A stretch of 64,000 nt of DNA, from assembly GCF_001921825.1 (NCBI RefSeq), contig NZ_MSJL01000003.1, forward strand, positions 19,499 through 83,498, written 5' to 3'. Each line of letters begins with the position of its first letter. Position 1 is the first letter of the stretch. A program made the position numbers and the translations under genes. Shown in pieces: positions 16,673 to 23,899 of the stretch. The DNA comes from Streptococcus acidominimus (GTDB lineage Bacteria > Bacillota > Bacilli > Lactobacillales > Streptococcaceae). A model generated the notes under the pieces. That model saw nothing but the letters and a program-made list of their open reading frames with translations, ran no database searches and was not told the DNA's origin.

Positions 16673-17788
16673 TTAAACTTGATTCAGTTTATTTAATAAA
16701 TCATTGCCCATTTTCTCGGTAACGTGGGTATAAATCTTAATAGTGGTCTCACTATCTACGTGCCCCACCCGTTGCATAACTGCTTTTAGTGGTACGTTTA
16801 GTTCAGCAAGTAGTGTGATATGCGCGTGTCTGTATTTGTGAGCTGTCAGCTTGACGCCGAACAATTTATCTGAAGCGTTTTTCATTCGCCTATCAATCGT
16901 ATTTATAGAGAGATAGTTCCCACGTCGGCTGACAAAAACGAAGTCTCGCTCCAGCTTATGTATTTTTTGGTAGCTACGCTCTTCCGTAAAGATTTCTAAG
17001 ACGCGTTCTGGGGCGCTAATGACTCGTTCTGAACCGTCATTTTTTGTGCTAGTTGGTTCTGCGTTTGCGTGTCCATTCGTCGAGTAATCCAGCGTGTATT
17101 CGATATAGATTAGCTTTTTCTCAAAGTCCACTTTTGACCACGGTAGCGCTAGAAGCTCTCCTGGGCGCATCCCGGTCAAGAAAAGAACCTCGGCAAAGTT
17201 TGCAACGTGCGAGCTGTCCGGATGTGACCGTATCTCTTCTATAATTTTCTTAATCTGCTCACTGCCTAAAAAACTATATTCGATTTGATTGGTCCTCTTA
17301 GTGCGTTTAGGGCTGATGACTTTTGTTAACGGATTTTCAGTTATGTAGCCCATTGTGACTGCATACCGCAACATAAGATTCAAAGGTTGCTTGATTAGAT
17401 TGACTGTGTTGTCTGCGTATTTTGATCGTAGATCATCCATAAACCGTTGAAGCAGCTTGACGTCGATATTTTTTACAAGGACCTCTTCTGAAATAAAGTT
17501 CCGGATTTTATCAATAGGGTGCTCATAGACTTTCATTGTTCTGGTTTTAACGGTCTTTGAGTGAGATTCCTTCCACTCTTCTACGAGTTTGCCAAACGTG
17601 ATGTCTCCTATGCCTTTTTCGATAAGCAAGTCCGCTATTTTCTCGTTGAGTAATCGAGAGGCTTTATTGATAGCTTGAGGAGTGCGAGAGGTGAGAGGGA
17701 CCGTTGCACGCTTGCTTTTATTTGTGTATGGATCTTTGTAGCGTTCAACTAGCCTCAATTTTCCGCTCGGTAGTTCTTCAACATACAT
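16673..17788 (-). CDS. int: Phage tyrosine integrase
   Basis: 371 residues. A short AP2-like arm-binding N terminus (YVEELPSGKLRLVERYKDP) is followed by a SAM-like core-binding domain (about 60-160) and the catalytic domain with Arg in TGMRPGELLALPW, the HKYRH box, and the nucleophile Tyr in IKIYTHV. It catalyses integration and excision at ybaB; its 3' end is 70 bp from the att core, as usual. AAAGGAGG precedes ATG 17788. No terminator separates it from ybaB, so int transcripts probably run into ybaB in the lysogen. Confidence 0.95.
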   Translation of the reverse strand: MYVEELPSGKLRLVERYKDPYTNKSKRATVPLTSRTPQAINKASRLLNEKIADLLIEKGIGDITFGKLVEEWKESHSKTVKTRTMKVYEHPIDKIRNFISEEVLVKNIDVKLLQRFMDDLRSKYADNTVNLIKQPLNLMLRYAVTMGYITENPLTKVISPKRTKRTNQIEYSFLGSEQIKKIIEEIRSHPDSSHVANFAEVLFLTGMRPGELLALPWSKVDFEKKLIYIEYTLDYSTNGHANAEPTSTKNDGSERVISAPERVLEIFTEERSYQKIHKLERDFVFVSRRGNYLSINTIDRRMKNASDKLFGVKLTAHKYRHAHITLLAELNVPLKAVMQRVGHVDSETTIKIYTHVTEKMGNDLLNKLNQV

Positions 17789-17805
17789 GCTATCACCTCC
17801 TTTTT

Positions 17806-17850
17806 CTCCTCACACTCAAGCTTGCCGGCGGAGAGTGTGGGGAGTTTTTT
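17806..17850. other. Long hairpin in the int leader
   Basis: CTCC-T-CACACTC (17806-17817) pairs with GAGTGTG-G-GGAG (17833-17844), followed on the plus strand by TTTTTT. On the minus strand it forms a stem directly before the AAAGGAGG of int. It may be a plus-strand terminator blocking antisense transcription, or a leader structure affecting int translation. Confidence 0.5.
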
Positions 17851-17888
17851 GCTTGCATTATCTATAAAAATATCATATAATTAGTATA

Positions 17889-17965
17889 GCTAATCCATAC
17901 GATGACTGCCAGTCAATCGTTAGCTCTGAATCGTTCGCGCTTACAAGGCATCGAACGATTTTTTT
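17889..17965. terminator. Two hairpins between the ParA cassette and int
   Basis: GCTAA at 17889 closes with TTAGC at about 17920 around an inner GACTG-CC-AGTC palindrome. Next, AATCGTTCG (17929-17937) pairs with CGAACGATT (17952-17960) and runs into a T tract on the plus strand. It overlaps the 3' end of the gene at 17964. It probably separates the cassette from int. Confidence 0.5.
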
Positions 17966-18644
17966 ATTTATTGAATTGTACTAGGTCTTGTTTATATTTC
18001 TTATTTATTAAGAAAACAATGTAATTCTTATCTTTGAACGCAGAATCGATAATCTCATAATAAATTGGCAACATTATCCAAATTATTCCGTGAAGTACAT
18101 CTTCTAAATCTGATAGCATTTCCAAGTAAGAAACGGGATCGTAGCTTGTTTCAAATTTAGAGTATATAAAATCAATTTCATTTCTAAAGGAGATTCTTTC
18201 TAGATTTCCATGGACGTAAGAGCATGCTTTTGAATACTGTTTATTGTATATTCCATTTAAAATTGATTTATATTTTGTAGGAGTATGAGTGGCTTTGTAT
18301 ATATTTTCTAACTTTTCTTTATTGGCATTGAATGACCTTGTATTTGGGTTTGGGGAGTTGAGCATTCTTAGTGCGTTTTCTAGTATCGAACGGAGGTTTA
18401 AGTAGAAATATCTAGGATTATTTTTTTCTATCTCTTGCAGAGAAAATAGAGTATCTTCAAGTAAGCAATAATAATACTTATTACTATCTATATGAGGGGA
18501 ATTATATATTGTTTTCAGAAAAATAAATTTTTTTGTAATTCTAATCAAACTGCTTTTTTCTTCTATAAGTTCATCTTTACAAAGATTTTCAAATGCTTTC
18601 AGGGCTTTGTTGATGTCTATTTTTAGTGATTCCAAAGGTTTCAT
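17964..18644 (-). CDS. All-helical protein with a HEPN-like motif
   Basis: 226 residues, predicted almost wholly helical, with no membrane segment or signal. The pattern LRSILENALRML (about 85-97) followed by YSKACSYVHGN (about 160-170) resembles helical HEPN-like families in which an Arg/Glu helix is followed by a conserved S-x-Y-V-H-G. HEPN proteins are often RNases in toxin-antitoxin and abortive-infection systems. This is a resemblance from memory, not a proven assignment. It is the last gene of a minus-strand trio, 3 bp after the 113-residue gene, in the int-to-cI slot where temperate phages of streptococci carry immunity cargo. GC is low. Confidence 0.6.
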   Translation of the reverse strand: MKPLESLKIDINKALKAFENLCKDELIEEKSSLIRITKKFIFLKTIYNSPHIDSNKYYYCLLEDTLFSLQEIEKNNPRYFYLNLRSILENALRMLNSPNPNTRSFNANKEKLENIYKATHTPTKYKSILNGIYNKQYSKACSYVHGNLERISFRNEIDFIYSKFETSYDPVSYLEMLSDLEDVLHGIIWIMLPIYYEIIDSAFKDKNYIVFLINKKYKQDLVQFNK

Positions 18645-18647
18645 AAA

Positions 18648-18989
18648 TTAATACCACGACAGAAGATTGCTACCGCCTTCTAGTTTATTTTGTTTTTTTT
18701 CTACATTGATAGATTTTAGATATTTTAACATTTTCTTCCTGACGAGATTGATTTGTTTTTCGTCATATTTGTAGATCTCTCTGGTAAGGCGTGCGACAAT
18801 CATTGTGCGTGAACGCATTACATATGGAAGAAATTCTATACTAAATACTTGAGACAAATACATAGATATTTCACTGTTGTGTTTGAACAAATCTTTCGAT
18901 AATAGTAGTTCAGAATTTAGACCAATTAAGCTATATTTTTTTAAGTCGCTCCTATTCAAAATATTTATATAGTGTAAAATGCTAGTCAT
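18648..18989 (-). CDS. Unknown 113-residue protein of the ParA cassette
   Basis: I do not recognise this protein. It is 113 residues, helical and strongly basic at the C terminus (LVRKKMLKYLKSINVEKKQNK). It starts inside the end of the ParA-like gene (8-bp overlap) and is followed after 3 bp by the HEPN-like gene, so the three products are translationally linked. A small basic partner next to a ParA ATPase could be a DNA-binding adaptor or ParB substitute, but nothing in the sequence proves it. Confidence 0.6.
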   Translation of the reverse strand: MTSILHYINILNRSDLKKYSLIGLNSELLLSKDLFKHNSEISMYLSQVFSIEFLPYVMRSRTMIVARLTREIYKYDEKQINLVRKKMLKYLKSINVEKKQNKLEGGSNLLSWY

Positions 18990-19905
18990 TAGTAAGCTCC
19001 TTGTTAATTTTTCCCTCTAACTCAATGGCTATAGCTCCAATAGAATCTTTAGACTCGAGATATTCGATAGCTATATTTCCTTTGGCACCATTCTCTAGGT
19101 TACTATTCCTAAACATCTGTGATTCAAATATGGATATATTGCGTTTTTCTCGATTTTTTTCTTCGAAGGCATCTTTTATTTTTTGGGTCTTTATAGGTAA
19201 TGTTTTAGGTATTCTGCTATATACCACACCTAAACATTTCAAGTTCAATTCTTCGTCTCGGATTAATTTGTCAATCACTTCCATTAAGGAGTTGATTCCT
19301 AAGATAGAATAATACTCAAGATGATTGGGAACCAAGTAATAGTCAGATGCGATTAAGCAAGCATCAGTATAAGTAGTTAAAGTTGGAGGACAATCAATAA
19401 ATATGTAATCAAAACTTTCTCGGGAATTTTGTTCTCGTAAGAATGTTCGAATTTTTTTATTATTATTGCCTTGGACATATACTAAATCTAGATTTCCTGC
19501 TATTATGGAAAGATTCTCGCTTAACTGTGTTATCGTATCGCTGTTTATAGGCTCTGGACTACTAGCTCTAGCCGTAGGTGTCGGGAAAAGATTGAGAATA
19601 TTTTTAGCTCCTTTTAATATATACTCCTCGTAAAAATATCTATCAAAAGGCGTTTCTTCACCATCACTCATATCTTCTTTCCATCGCTTTTTTATCTCAG
19701 AGTGAAATTTTTGGAGCTGTTTCTTATTGCTACCATAATAATTCATTAAAGATTGAGTAGCATTAGATTGTGGATCTCCGTCAATTACTAAAACTTTTTT
19801 CTTTTGCACTTCTGCAAAAAATGTAGCAAGTCCAATTGTTAAAGTAGTTTTACCCACTCCGCCCTTCATATTGATTATGCTAATCACTTTCCCGTTTTTT
19901 GTCAT
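18982..19905 (-). CDS. ParA/MinD-type ATPase
   Basis: 307 residues. The deviant Walker A KGGVGKTT (about 14-21) is followed by VIDGDPQSNAT (about 41-51), the Walker B-like region DYIFIDCPPTL (about 168-178) and the C-terminal IPKTLPIKTQ. These define the Soj/ParA class of dimerising ATPases that partition DNA or position complexes. There is no N-terminal HTH, unlike plasmid P1 ParA, and no ParB-like gene nearby. The phage integrates into the chromosome, so partition is not an obvious need; the gene heads a three-gene operon in an immunity slot. GGGGGCC precedes the ATG. Confidence 0.85.
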   Translation of the reverse strand: MTKNGKVISIINMKGGVGKTTLTIGLATFFAEVQKKKVLVIDGDPQSNATQSLMNYYGSNKKQLQKFHSEIKKRWKEDMSDGEETPFDRYFYEEYILKGAKNILNLFPTPTARASSPEPINSDTITQLSENLSIIAGNLDLVYVQGNNNKKIRTFLREQNSRESFDYIFIDCPPTLTTYTDACLIASDYYLVPNHLEYYSILGINSLMEVIDKLIRDEELNLKCLGVVYSRIPKTLPIKTQKIKDAFEEKNREKRNISIFESQMFRNSNLENGAKGNIAIEYLESKDSIGAIAIELEGKINKELTND

Positions 19906-19948
19906 TGTGGCCCCCTTTAGTATTTTTATTTCAAAATTATTTAACTAA

Positions 19949-19991
19949 ATTATAAAATTCCTCTTTAACCATAGCCTCATCAGCTATGGTT
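19949..19991 (-). promoter_or_regulatory. Hairpin after cI and possible promoter for the ParA cassette
   Basis: AACCATAGC-CTCATCA-GCTATGGTT (19967-19991), a perfect 9-bp stem, sits just past the cI stop. On the minus strand a TATAAT (complement of 19949-19954) follows it, 44 bp before the ParA ATG, with no good -35. The cassette may therefore have its own start or read through from cI; either way it can be expressed in the lysogen. Confidence 0.4.
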
Positions 19992-19992
19992 T

Positions 19993-20778
19993 TTAATTTT
20001 CTCTATAAACAGATACAACCTCGCCGATAATTCGGAAGTCAGTATCTGCGTCAATTGGCATGTCTGGGTATTCGGGGTTGAAACTGTGCAAGTACGCCCC
20101 GTCCTCGTCTATAACCAGTTGTTTTATATAAGCGTCTCCGTAGTAGTCAAATACGCCAATATCGCCGTCTTTTAAGTCAACAGATAGTTTTACAAAGACA
20201 TAATCGCCTGTGTAGTATTCTGGCTCCATAGAACGACCGTAAACAGGAATGACAAAATCGACATCCACATCTATCGGAAGTGATATAGTCTCTTTTTGAA
20301 CATCACCAAGATATTGTCCTGTCCCAGCAGATATGGCACTATCGTAAAAATCGTAGTCGTATTTTGGAGGAAACGCAATGATTTTATCCGAATTGTATTC
20401 AGCTGGTTCTTCTTGGATTTCCCTAGTTGTTTTTTTCTGCTCCTCCAGTTGCTCTGTGGCGTACTCTAGGACGTTTTCTTGGCGCTTGGGGTGTAATTGT
20501 ATCGCCGTATCGTTTATCGCTTGTATGGTGTCATTTTTTGCGTCTGAGGAGGGGATAGATTGATTTTCTAATTCTAGTCCTAGAATATATTCTACAGTTG
20601 TATTCAATTTATCTGCAAAAATTTCCGTTTTATTTACTGGAAATTGCCTATTCTTATTTAAATATCGAGAAAGAGAAGACTTGGGCATTCCCAGTTTCCG
20701 TGCGAATTCACTTAAACTCCAACCTTTTTGTTTGTACAAAGAGATAACAATATCTACTATTTCGGAATTTTCTCTCAT
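19993..20778 (-). CDS. CI-like repressor with S24 peptidase domain
   Basis: 261 residues. An N-terminal HTH (residues 5-60: GWSLSEFARKLGMPKSSLSRYLN) is followed by a linker and a LexA/UmuD-type S24 domain from about 150. Visible features are the cleavage-site-like AISAGTGQYLG (Ala-Gly-type), the catalytic Ser in YGRSMEPEYYTGD, and the Lys in DAYIKQLV. This is the lysogenic repressor; RecA-stimulated self-cleavage would induce the phage after DNA damage. AAAGGAG precedes ATG 20778. It is divergent from the early operon with operator motifs in both promoters. Confidence 0.92.
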   Translation of the reverse strand: MRENSEIVDIVISLYKQKGWSLSEFARKLGMPKSSLSRYLNKNRQFPVNKTEIFADKLNTTVEYILGLELENQSIPSSDAKNDTIQAINDTAIQLHPKRQENVLEYATEQLEEQKKTTREIQEEPAEYNSDKIIAFPPKYDYDFYDSAISAGTGQYLGDVQKETISLPIDVDVDFVIPVYGRSMEPEYYTGDYVFVKLSVDLKDGDIGVFDYYGDAYIKQLVIDEDGAYLHSFNPEYPDMPIDADTDFRIIGEVVSVYREN

Positions 20779-20811
20779 GTGGGAACTCCTTTCTTTTGTT
20801 TTTCTAATTAC

Positions 20812-20840
20812 ATTATATACTATTTTGTTCCCAAAGTGAA
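20812..20840 (-). promoter_or_regulatory. Repressor promoter (PRM-like) with operator
   Basis: Minus-strand -10 TATAAT (complement of 20812-20817) and -35 TTCACT (complement of 20835-20840), 17 bp apart. TTGTTCCC (20825-20832) lies in the spacer. A third GGGAAC (20781-20786) lies between the RBS and start of the repressor gene. Confidence 0.7.
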
Positions 20841-20869
20841 ACTTTTTTATAAAATTTTTGATTTAAATG

Positions 20870-20898
20870 TTGACATTCGGGAACAATGATGCTATAAT
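20870..20898 (+). promoter_or_regulatory. Early lytic promoter with operator
   Basis: Perfect consensus: TTGACA (20870-20875), 17-bp spacer, TATAAT (20893-20898). The spacer contains CGGGAACAA (20878-20886), the inverse of the TTGTTCCC in the repressor promoter. A repressor bound there would block RNA polymerase directly. Confidence 0.85.
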
Positions 20899-20947
20899 AT
20901 AGCCAAGGTCAAGGAAACGACCTAGTCAAACGAAAGGAGCAAGGCAA

Positions 20948-21076
20948 ATGGTGGAACACATCATAAAAAGCCTAGCAGATAAGGAACTGGTACTTCCGAT
21001 TATCATACTAGGCTTAGTCAGAGAAGCTAGACTCTGGCACAAACAAATCTTGGAACATAAATCCAAGAAAAAGTAA
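20948..21076 (+). CDS. 42-residue early phage peptide
   Basis: The first gene after the early promoter. ATG 20948 is preceded by AAAGGAGC. The product MVEHIIKSLADKELVLPIII... has a hydrophobic stretch (about 13-22) and a Lys-rich tail. It is not recognised. Small membrane-touching peptides at this spot are common in streptococcal phages. Confidence 0.55.
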   Translation: MVEHIIKSLADKELVLPIIILGLVREARLWHKQILEHKSKKK

Positions 21077-21140
21077 GAGCAAGGGGCAACAGCCCCAACC
21101 TCTTATCTTTAGTGTACCACCATTTGCCCGGGAAATCAAT

Positions 21141-21212
21141 ATGAAAATTTTAGCTGTATTGTTGCTAGCGTCATTTGTAGCACGGCAGATTGTGAAACGG
21201 AGGAAGAAGTGA
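21141..21212 (+). CDS. 23-residue membrane peptide
   Basis: MKILAVLLLASFVARQ then a basic tail. It has one hydrophobic helix with inside-positive end. The stop overlaps the ATG of the next gene (TGATG). A GGGCAAC-GCCCC hairpin lies upstream (about 21083-21097). It may be a leader peptide coupling translation to the next frame. Confidence 0.35.
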   Translation: MKILAVLLLASFVARQIVKRRKK

Positions 21213-21355
21213 TGGGAGCGAAAATCAAGTATACTATCTTCTCTAAAAATGCGGATGAGGCTATTGATATAAAAAATAAGATTATTATCAATACGACAAA
21301 CGTAGAAGAACTTGAAATAGACATATCAATCAATGAAGCTTATGTGTTTTATTAG
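21212..21355 (+). CDS. Unknown 47-residue phage protein
   Basis: Starts at ATG 21212 inside the stop of the preceding 23-residue frame. The product MGAKIKYTIFSKNADEAI... is beta-rich and acidic in the second half. It is not recognised. It ends convergently, overlapping by 4 bp the 3' end of the minus-strand gene at 21352, a junction that looks like the scar of an inserted cargo gene. Confidence 0.45.
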   Translation: MGAKIKYTIFSKNADEAIDIKNKIIINTTNVEELEIDISINEAYVFY

Positions 21356-21885
21356 AGTAAGTCGCGTAATAATGCCATGGTTGATTGTCGAATAGTTGCA
21401 GGTATCTCATTCTGTTTATTGCTTTCATTAACAGTATAAGCAAAATCCTTTAGCATAGAAGGGTTTAATGTGAATATATCACTGTATTTTTTGCCGTGCG
21501 TATCTTTATATTTAATTTCTACAGTCGCTGATTCTTTGTGATAAGGATGTATGCTAGATGTTAATTTTTGACCTGGTGCAATCATATTTCCGATAAGAGA
21601 TTGAAAAAGTCGTCTATCATTAAACTCGTCAAGTCTTCCTGAGATTACTTTGATAGAGGTGATATAGGCTGGCGTTTGTCCAAAGTTTTTTATGACATAA
21701 ACTTTATTGAGGCTTTTAACGGCTATCCCTTCCACATAGAGATTAACATAGGGCTTGGCCATATCCTCAGTAGCTTTCTTAGTTTGCCATAAAGAAATGA
21801 CATTGAATAGAAAACCTATGAGTGAAATAGCAACGGTTACATACAACGTCCAAATTTGGACATTATCGTTGGTTATATTGGGCAT
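21352..21885 (-). CDS. Single-pass membrane protein, probable cargo (moron) gene
   Basis: 177 residues with one transmembrane helix (about 12-32, TVAISLIGFLFNVISLW) and a soluble domain rich in beta strands after it. No named domain is recognised. It lies opposite to all surrounding early genes and has its own extended -10 promoter and GGAGAGG RBS, so it can be expressed in the lysogen. Membrane-anchored proteins in this position are often superinfection-exclusion or host-modifying factors; that role is only inferred here. Confidence 0.65.
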   Translation of the reverse strand: MPNITNDNVQIWTLYVTVAISLIGFLFNVISLWQTKKATEDMAKPYVNLYVEGIAVKSLNKVYVIKNFGQTPAYITSIKVISGRLDEFNDRRLFQSLIGNMIAPGQKLTSSIHPYHKESATVEIKYKDTHGKKYSDIFTLNPSMLKDFAYTVNESNKQNEIPATIRQSTMALLRDLL

Positions 21886-21911
21886 GATACCTCTCCAATC
21901 ATTTTATTTTC

Positions 21912-21920
21912 ATTATACCA
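21912..21920 (-). promoter_or_regulatory. Extended -10 promoter of the minus-strand cargo gene
   Basis: Complement of 21912-21920 reads TGGTATAAT, a TG-N extended -10, 27 bp before the start codon. No -35 is visible, as usual for this promoter type. Confidence 0.55.
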
Positions 21921-21938
21921 CAGAAGGGAGGTGAGAGG

Positions 21939-22184
21939 GTGCAGAAGATGACGTTTAATGTTAATAGGTTAAAAGCGGAACGAATAGCTGCTAATATGAC
22001 GCAAGAAGAAGTAGCTGAAAGATTAGGTAAAAAACGAACATGGTATGCAAAAAAAGAAAGTGGCATAACTAATGTTGGGGTAGATGACCTAGCAGCTATT
22101 GCTTCTGTATTAAATGTAACAGATGTATCTATTTTTTTTACAAAGAACGTTCCCGAAACGCAACATCTATATAAAAAGGAGTAA
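21939..22184 (+). CDS. XRE-family HTH regulator, Cro/anti-repressor type
   Basis: 81 residues. A single lambda-repressor-type HTH (about 8-65: RIAANMTQEEVAERLGKKRTWYAKKE, then DDLAAIASVLNV) fills the protein. The GTG at 21939 has AGGGAGGT seven bases upstream; ATG 21948 would be too far. It is likely the second regulator of the early region, though the cro position is displaced by the inserted minus-strand gene. Confidence 0.8.
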   Translation: MQKMTFNVNRLKAERIAANMTQEEVAERLGKKRTWYAKKESGITNVGVDDLAAIASVLNVTDVSIFFTKNVPETQHLYKKE

Positions 22185-22185
22185 C

Positions 22186-22260
22186 ATGAATGAACTAGTA
22201 TTATCTGACAATCTCGCTCAGCTTGAACTAGAAATCAATCGAAAGCTGGAACAAATATGA
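22186..22260 (+). CDS. 24-residue early peptide
   Basis: MNELVLSDNLAQLELEINRKLEQI, one amphipathic helix. It follows the HTH gene by 1 bp with AAAGGAG upstream, and its stop overlaps the next ATG. The tight overlaps argue it is translated. Function unknown. Confidence 0.4.
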   Translation: MNELVLSDNLAQLELEINRKLEQI

Positions 22261-22322
22261 GGGCTGATAAACGTAAAAAAGCCCTTGACAAAATCAAGGA
22301 CTTACCAAAAATAACTATTTAG
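22257..22322 (+). CDS. 21-residue basic peptide
   Basis: MRADKRKKALDKIKDLPKITI, strongly basic, overlapping the previous stop by 4 bp. It may only be a translational relay. Function unknown. Confidence 0.3.
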   Translation: MRADKRKKALDKIKDLPKITI

Positions 22323-22350
22323 ATTATATCACAAGAAAGGATAAAAAGCT

Positions 22351-22620
22351 ATGGAAGTAACGCTAGTAAAAGAAGTTATTATTACGCCACTTCTATTAAG
22401 CGACGAAACCGCTGCTAAAACCTTCAGTATTACAAAGGAGCACGCAGGGACGTGTAGACGTGAAATGAAAGATATTCCGCGCTGGAATGCGCTCCTGTCT
22501 GATCACGGAAGGCTAGTGGACACTAAGGTCTTCAAGCACTATTTAGATTATAGAGGGAGTTTGGAGTGGAAAAATGAATTGGACACAAATAGAAAGAAAT
22601 TAAGGAGATTAAAGAAATGA
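22351..22620 (+). CDS. Unknown 89-residue early protein, possibly DNA binding
   Basis: ATG 22351 has AAAGGA upstream. The product (MEVTLVKEVIITPLLLSDET...) has helices carrying CRREMKDIP and ends in a very basic tail (TNRKKLRRLKK). Position and size resemble the excisionase-like or DUF771-type proteins of streptococcal phages, but I cannot confirm that family. It overlaps the next ATG (ATGA). Confidence 0.6.
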   Translation: MEVTLVKEVIITPLLLSDETAAKTFSITKEHAGTCRREMKDIPRWNALLSDHGRLVDTKVFKHYLDYRGSLEWKNELDTNRKKLRRLKK

Positions 22621-22790
22621 TCGGATTTTATGCAATGGCTGTTGTGGCTTATACTGCTATCCTATATGGATTTAAGCTAACCAAACAAATGAACTCTGAT
22701 GAGTTTAGGGAAGAAATTTACAAAGAAGAATTAAAGTTAAGATTTGGGGGAGGGAGTTCAGATAATGATCGGAAAAATGAACATTATTGA
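22617..22790 (+). CDS. 57-residue small membrane protein
   Basis: One N-terminal hydrophobic helix (about 2-20, FYAMAVVAYTAILYGF) then a charged tail with GGGSSD. ATGA overlap with the previous gene. Unknown role. Confidence 0.45.
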   Translation: MIGFYAMAVVAYTAILYGFKLTKQMNSDEFREEIYKEELKLRFGGGSSDNDRKNEHY

Positions 22791-22917
22791 TGAGATTGAA
22801 CGCTATGTGAAGCTACAGGGGCTGTTCGTCTCAAAAGCGCAGCGAGAGGAGCTGGAAAGCATGTCACAATATGAGGTCTTGCTGATTCGGAATAGGGAGA
22901 GGGAGCTAGTCGCATGA
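22765..22917 (+). CDS. Unknown 50-residue protein
   Basis: MIGKMNIIDEIERYVKL..., helical and charged. GGGGGAGGGAG at about 22746-22756 is its RBS. It overlaps both neighbours, the typical packed early-operon layout. Not recognised. Confidence 0.5.
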   Translation: MIGKMNIIDEIERYVKLQGLFVSKAQREELESMSQYEVLLIRNRERELVA

Positions 22918-23054
22918 AAATAACAGTAGTAGATACCCTAACAAACTCAAGAGGTTTTTATTGGGTAGAAGGCGACATAGCGTTTCTGGCAAGCTGGCTG
23001 ACAGAAGAACAACGGAGAAAAATTATTAAACGATTGGAGGAGAAGTATGAGTAA
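22914..23054 (+). CDS. Unknown 46-residue protein
   Basis: Starts at ATG 22914 in an ATGA overlap and ends inside the start of the next gene. It contains FYWVEGDIAFLASWLTEEQ, with aromatic residues and a helical, basic C-terminal part. Not recognised. Confidence 0.5.
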   Translation: MKITVVDTLTNSRGFYWVEGDIAFLASWLTEEQRRKIIKRLEEKYE

Positions 23055-23394
23055 AGCAGAACAAATACGTGTTTATTATCGTGAACATCCTAATGCGACG
23101 TATGAAGAAGTGGCGGAGGCTTTAAACTTTGACATTGGGTTTGTGCGTTCAAATGTTAGTAGGGATGTAAACCAGTACAAAATATGTGCTCGTCGAGAGG
23201 ACGGTTCGCTTGATTATGATTATTACTACAAGATAAGCGAAGAAAAGAAAGAGTTCCTCGCTTACACGAAGGAAGTTTTACTAGAACTTGTTGAGCAACT
23301 GCGTAGTGCGAATCGGCGGGAAACTGATAGTAATCAAATCCGTTTGAACTGTAAAGAAATCCGCTCACTATTACAGGAGATTGCAAAGTTATGA
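23047..23394 (+). CDS. HTH-like early protein, 115 residues
   Basis: The N-terminal 45 residues (AEQIRVYYREHPNATYEEVAEAL then GFVRSNVSRD) look like a winged or homeodomain-like HTH that could bind DNA. The rest is helical. GGAGGAGA precedes ATG 23047. A replication-initiation or regulatory role is possible, but no family is recognised. Confidence 0.6.
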   Translation: MSKAEQIRVYYREHPNATYEEVAEALNFDIGFVRSNVSRDVNQYKICARREDGSLDYDYYYKISEEKKEFLAYTKEVLLELVEQLRSANRRETDSNQIRLNCKEIRSLLQEIAKL

Positions 23395-23570
23395 CACAAG
23401 ATGAATTGATTGAGATGATGAACAGCGATGTGGCAATTGGCATCAAAGAGTGGATTCAGTTACGTGACCATTATTTGCAATGTATCATGAGTTTTGAAAT
23501 GGGTTATCGACTATCTTATATCACAGAATACGTCAAATTCTTAGAAGACCATTTTATGGAGGATTTATGA
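23391..23570 (+). CDS. Unknown 59-residue protein
   Basis: MTQDELIEMMNSDV..., acidic and helical, overlapping both neighbours by 4 bp. Not recognised. Confidence 0.5.
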   Translation: MTQDELIEMMNSDVAIGIKEWIQLRDHYLQCIMSFEMGYRLSYITEYVKFLEDHFMEDL

Positions 23571-23899
23571 AGTTTTATGTAACAGAAAATAAACGACTCA
23601 TCGTAGAAATGCACTCTTACGATAGATTTGATACACAAGCTACTGGATTTGTACCTGCTCCTAATGCAAAGATTCTGATTTCAGAGAAAAATTTTCTTGA
23701 AGAGTTAACGGTTAAAGTTCGTGAAGCAATCGCCTCTGTTTTGAAAGAATATCAACCTACATTTGCAGAGCTTCCTTTAAAACAGGTATTTGATGAGAAG
23801 CGCAAACAAATTCAACAGTCTTATGATACAGAAGAAGCAGTCGCTGATATTATTCGTACTTGGGACTGCGCTACCTTGAGCGGGGAGGAGTGGACATGA
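23567..23899 (+). CDS. Unknown 110-residue protein before the recombination gene
   Basis: ATGGAGGATTT precedes ATG 23567. The product begins with a beta-rich segment (MKFYVTENKRLIVEMHSYD) followed by helices and an acidic end. It sits directly upstream of the RecA-like ATPase with a 4-bp overlap, so it is part of the replication/recombination module, but I cannot name a family. Confidence 0.55.
   Translation: MKFYVTENKRLIVEMHSYDRFDTQATGFVPAPNAKILISEKNFLEELTVKVREAIASVLKEYQPTFAELPLKQVFDEKRKQIQQSYDTEEAVADIIRTWDCATLSGEEWT

Noticed and set aside
18982..19905. ParA gene read as evidence for a plasmid-like prophage with a partition system
   Set aside because: No ParB gene or centromere-like iterons lie beside it, and att sites plus integrase show chromosomal integration.
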